A DNA stretch of 34,032 nt, from the NCBI GenBank assembly GCA_947084925.1, contig CAMTUJ010000013.1, positions 1-34,032 of the forward strand. The letters are read 5' to 3'. Source of the DNA: JAGPUQ01 sp947084925 (GTDB taxonomy: Bacteria; Pseudomonadota; Gammaproteobacteria; Pseudomonadales; Porticoccaceae). Both the position numbers and the translations under genes were made by a program. Below are positions 32,305 through 34,032 of the stretch, one piece after another. Numbering within the stretch: the first letter of the stretch is position 1; each line of letters starts with the position of its first letter. The notes beneath the pieces are model-generated. The model was not told the origin of the DNA and ran no database searches. It worked only from the letters and a program-made list of their open reading frames with translations.

Positions 32305-32907
32305 ATGTCGTCGAAAAACCCTGCTTCGATCCGCCTGTTCCGCAGCGACCTGCTGGAAGCCCTGACCCATGTGCATCCGCTGGTCCCGCTGCTGGTATGG
32401 ACGCCCGTAATCAGCTGGTTGTTGTGGCGCGCGGTGGCGATCCACGGGCTGTCGATCATCGACCTGATTCCCGTGGCCGCGGCGGCGTTGCTGGTCTGGA
32501 CCCTCACCGAATACGGCCTGCACCGCTTCGTGTTTCATTTCCCCGCCAGATCCCGGCTCGGCAAATGGCTGGTGTTTCTGTTTCACGGCGTCCATCACGA
32601 AGCTCCCCAGGACAAGACCCGTCTGGTGATGCCACCGGCCGGCGCGATCCTGATCATGGCGGTGATCTGGCCGCTGTTCCAGTTGCTGATACCCGCGCCC
32701 TGGGCCGAGCCGTTCTGCGCATTTTTTCTGGTCGGTTATCTGGCGTACGACTACCTTCACTACGCCACCCATCATTTTCCGATGCGCCTCGAACTGCTCC
32801 AGCGGATCAAGCGCCACCACATGAAACATCATTATTCCGGTCAGACCGGCCGCTACGGCGTCAGCTCGCCGCTCTGGGACATCGTGTTTCGCACCACCGG
32901 CCGTTAA
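32305..32907 (+). CDS. Fatty acid hydroxylase / sterol desaturase-family membrane enzyme
   Basis: A 200-residue integral membrane protein with hydrophobic spans at about 26-42, 50-68, 86-93 and 112-150. The di-iron histidine boxes are all present: H73RFVFH78, H94GVHH98, H152YATHH157 and H171HMKHH176. This is the arrangement of the fatty acid 2-hydroxylase (Scs7/FA2H-like) branch of the superfamily, without a cytochrome b5 domain. It probably hydroxylates an acyl chain of a membrane lipid. It follows the SDR gene by 38 bp in the same operon. Confidence 0.88.
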   Translation: MSSKNPASIRLFRSDLLEALTHVHPLVPLLVWTPVISWLLWRAVAIHGLSIIDLIPVAAAALLVWTLTEYGLHRFVFHFPARSRLGKWLVFLFHGVHHEAPQDKTRLVMPPAGAILIMAVIWPLFQLLIPAPWAEPFCAFFLVGYLAYDYLHYATHHFPMRLELLQRIKRHHMKHHYSGQTGRYGVSSPLWDIVFRTTGR

Positions 32908-32945
32908 AGCCGCCACCCACCGCCGCGCCCTGGAACCGCCTCACC

Positions 32946-33896
32946 ATGCCCGAGTACTACCTGATCCCCAAGCGCCTGATCAAGCGCTGGCCGTCCCTGC
33001 GTCAGGCCGCCTGGGCCGTGGAGGGCTACTTTTTCAAAGCCTTGATCGGCAGCGCCCGGCTGCTGTCCCCGGAGCGCGCCGGAACCCTGCTGTCATGGCT
33101 GTTCGGCCTGGTGGGCCCCCACACCGCCAAGGCTGCCAAGGCCGCCGCCAACCTGCGCTTCGTGTTGCCACAACAGGGTGCGCGCGAACGCCGCGCCATG
33201 GTGAAGCAAATCTTTCGCAATCTCGGCCTGGCCACCGCCGAACTGCTGTCCGCCAACCGCATCCTCGCCGAACGCGAGCGACGCTTTGAATTTGTCGCCG
33301 ACCCCGTCACCACCGCGCTGCTGGCCGCGCACCAACCCATTCTCTTTGTCACCGCCCATATCGGCGCCTGGAATCTGGGTAACGCCATGGTTTCCCACTA
33401 CGGGTTCGAGGCCAGTTATCTCTACGCGAAGGAACCCAACCCCTACCTGCACGAACTGTTTTACGGCATGCGCAAGATCCCCGGCATTCATCTCTATCCG
33501 AACACCGGCGGTCTGCTGCGCCTGCATCGGGAGCTGGCTGCCGGACGCAGCGTGGGACTGGTGGTGGACACCCGCCTGGATGAAGGGGAACTCATTCCCC
33601 TGTTCGGCGTTCCCGCGCCCACCAACACCCTCGCCGCCCGCCTCGCCCTGCGCACCCGGGTGCCGCTGATTCCGGTGCGGACCGAACGCCTGCCGAATCA
33701 TCGCTATCGCATCACCGCCGGCCCGCCGATCAAGGTGCCTGAAGATATCCAGGAGGAACAGCCGCGCGCAATCGCCATGACCGCCGAGATCAACCGGCGC
33801 TTCGAGGCGTGGATCCGCACGGATCCGGCGCAGTGGGTCTGCCTCAAACGGCGCTGGCCCAAGGATGCAGCACCTGCGCTGGCGGCAAACCCCTAA
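32946..33896 (+). CDS. LpxL/HtrB-family lysophospholipid or lipid A acyltransferase-like protein
   Basis: A 316-residue protein of the LpxL family. It has an N-terminal amphipathic/membrane segment (about 24-56), the active-site region LFVTAHIGAWNLGN (133-146), and the second conserved block VGLVVDTRLDEGELIPLFGVPAPTNTLAARLALRTRVPLIPV. The family dyad is His-x4-Glu/Asp. Here His138 is kept but Asn143 takes the acid position. It is therefore either an altered acyltransferase or inactive. It lies 38 bp after the hydroxylase. Its TAA stop (33894-33896) sits in the flank shared by both repeat copies, so the repeat may have supplied the stop. The ribosome site is weak. Confidence 0.87.
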   Translation: MPEYYLIPKRLIKRWPSLRQAAWAVEGYFFKALIGSARLLSPERAGTLLSWLFGLVGPHTAKAAKAAANLRFVLPQQGARERRAMVKQIFRNLGLATAELLSANRILAERERRFEFVADPVTTALLAAHQPILFVTAHIGAWNLGNAMVSHYGFEASYLYAKEPNPYLHELFYGMRKIPGIHLYPNTGGLLRLHRELAAGRSVGLVVDTRLDEGELIPLFGVPAPTNTLAARLALRTRVPLIPVRTERLPNHRYRITAGPPIKVPEDIQEEQPRAIAMTAEINRRFEAWIRTDPAQWVCLKRRWPKDAAPALAANP

Positions 33897-34032
33897 CAGG
33901 TTGCTGAAAAACTGCTGCGGGCACCATCTGCTTCGTTGCGCGGTGCTCGCTCCCTCGCCTATCTACTTGATATGTCTCGGTCGCTGCGCTCCGTGCGCCT
34001 CGCATCTGGCCCCCTCGCGACGTTTTTCAGCA
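33897..34032 (-). repeat. MITE-like repeat, right copy (inverted relative to the left)
   Basis: The reverse complement of 6-141 with one mismatch over 136 bases. The last five bases of the 141-bp element (ACCTG) are cut off by the window end. The inner flank CCTAACAGG is also shared with the left copy, suggesting the true element ends with TAA/TTA outside CAGG/CCTG. Confidence 0.9.

Noticed and set aside
1..34032. Composite transposon or genomic island bounded by the inverted repeats
   Set aside because: The content is almost entirely essential housekeeping genes in conserved order, with no transposase or integrase.
1..34032. Circular replicon with the terminal repeats as the overlap
   Set aside because: The end repeats are inverted relative to each other, not direct, so the ends do not circularise by overlap.

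Overview
The window is GC-rich, densely coded chromosomal DNA, almost certainly from a gammaproteobacterium. The gene order fmdB-aspS-yebC-ruvC-ruvA-ruvB-ybgC-tolQ-tolR-tolA-tolB-pal-cpoB-queE-queC, then tRNA-Lys, nadA and (after an insertion) bepA and perM, matches what I remember of Pseudomonas. The homodimeric-type pyruvate dehydrogenase E1 (aceE) with aceF fits the same group. I cannot name the genus. Almost every gene is housekeeping; I see no phage, CRISPR array, transposase or defence system.

Layout. Positions 1-141 and 33897-34032 are two inverted copies of one MITE-like repeat, so the window is delimited by repeats. 231-521 is a small DUF1971 (YeaR-like) gene. 598-4729 (minus) is aceE-aceF without an adjacent lpd. 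4833-8839 (minus) is perM followed by a translationally coupled periplasmic M16 protease. The outer-membrane protein quality-control protease gene bepA diverges from perM (9014-10486). 10512-13052 holds what looks like an insertion between bepA and nadA: a maoC/citE-like/CDGSH operon and a divergent nitroreductase. nadA (14152-13076) and tRNA-Lys(UUU) (14402-14327) follow.

From 26398 down to 14560 on the minus strand, fifteen closely spaced or overlapping genes form one probable long operon. It covers a zinc-ribbon protein, a probably non-discriminating AspRS, YebC, the RuvABC Holliday-junction machinery, the complete Tol-Pal envelope system with YbgC and CpoB, and two queuosine-pathway enzymes. 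A strong TATAAT-type promoter lies upstream of fmdB. Divergently from it sits an HU-family protein with a histone-H1-like basic tail (26754-27194), then proS (27426-29135).

29565-33896 is an accessory lipid-metabolism cluster: a fatty acyl-AMP ligase interrupted by a single in-frame TAA, an extended SDR, a fatty-acid-hydroxylase-like membrane di-iron protein, and an LpxL-type acyltransferase with Asn where the catalytic acid is expected. It runs directly into the right-hand repeat. This cluster, its broken first gene and the flanking repeats are the least ordinary parts of the window. Several genes start at GTG or TTG, and several promoters share an extended -10 of the form TGnTAnAAT.
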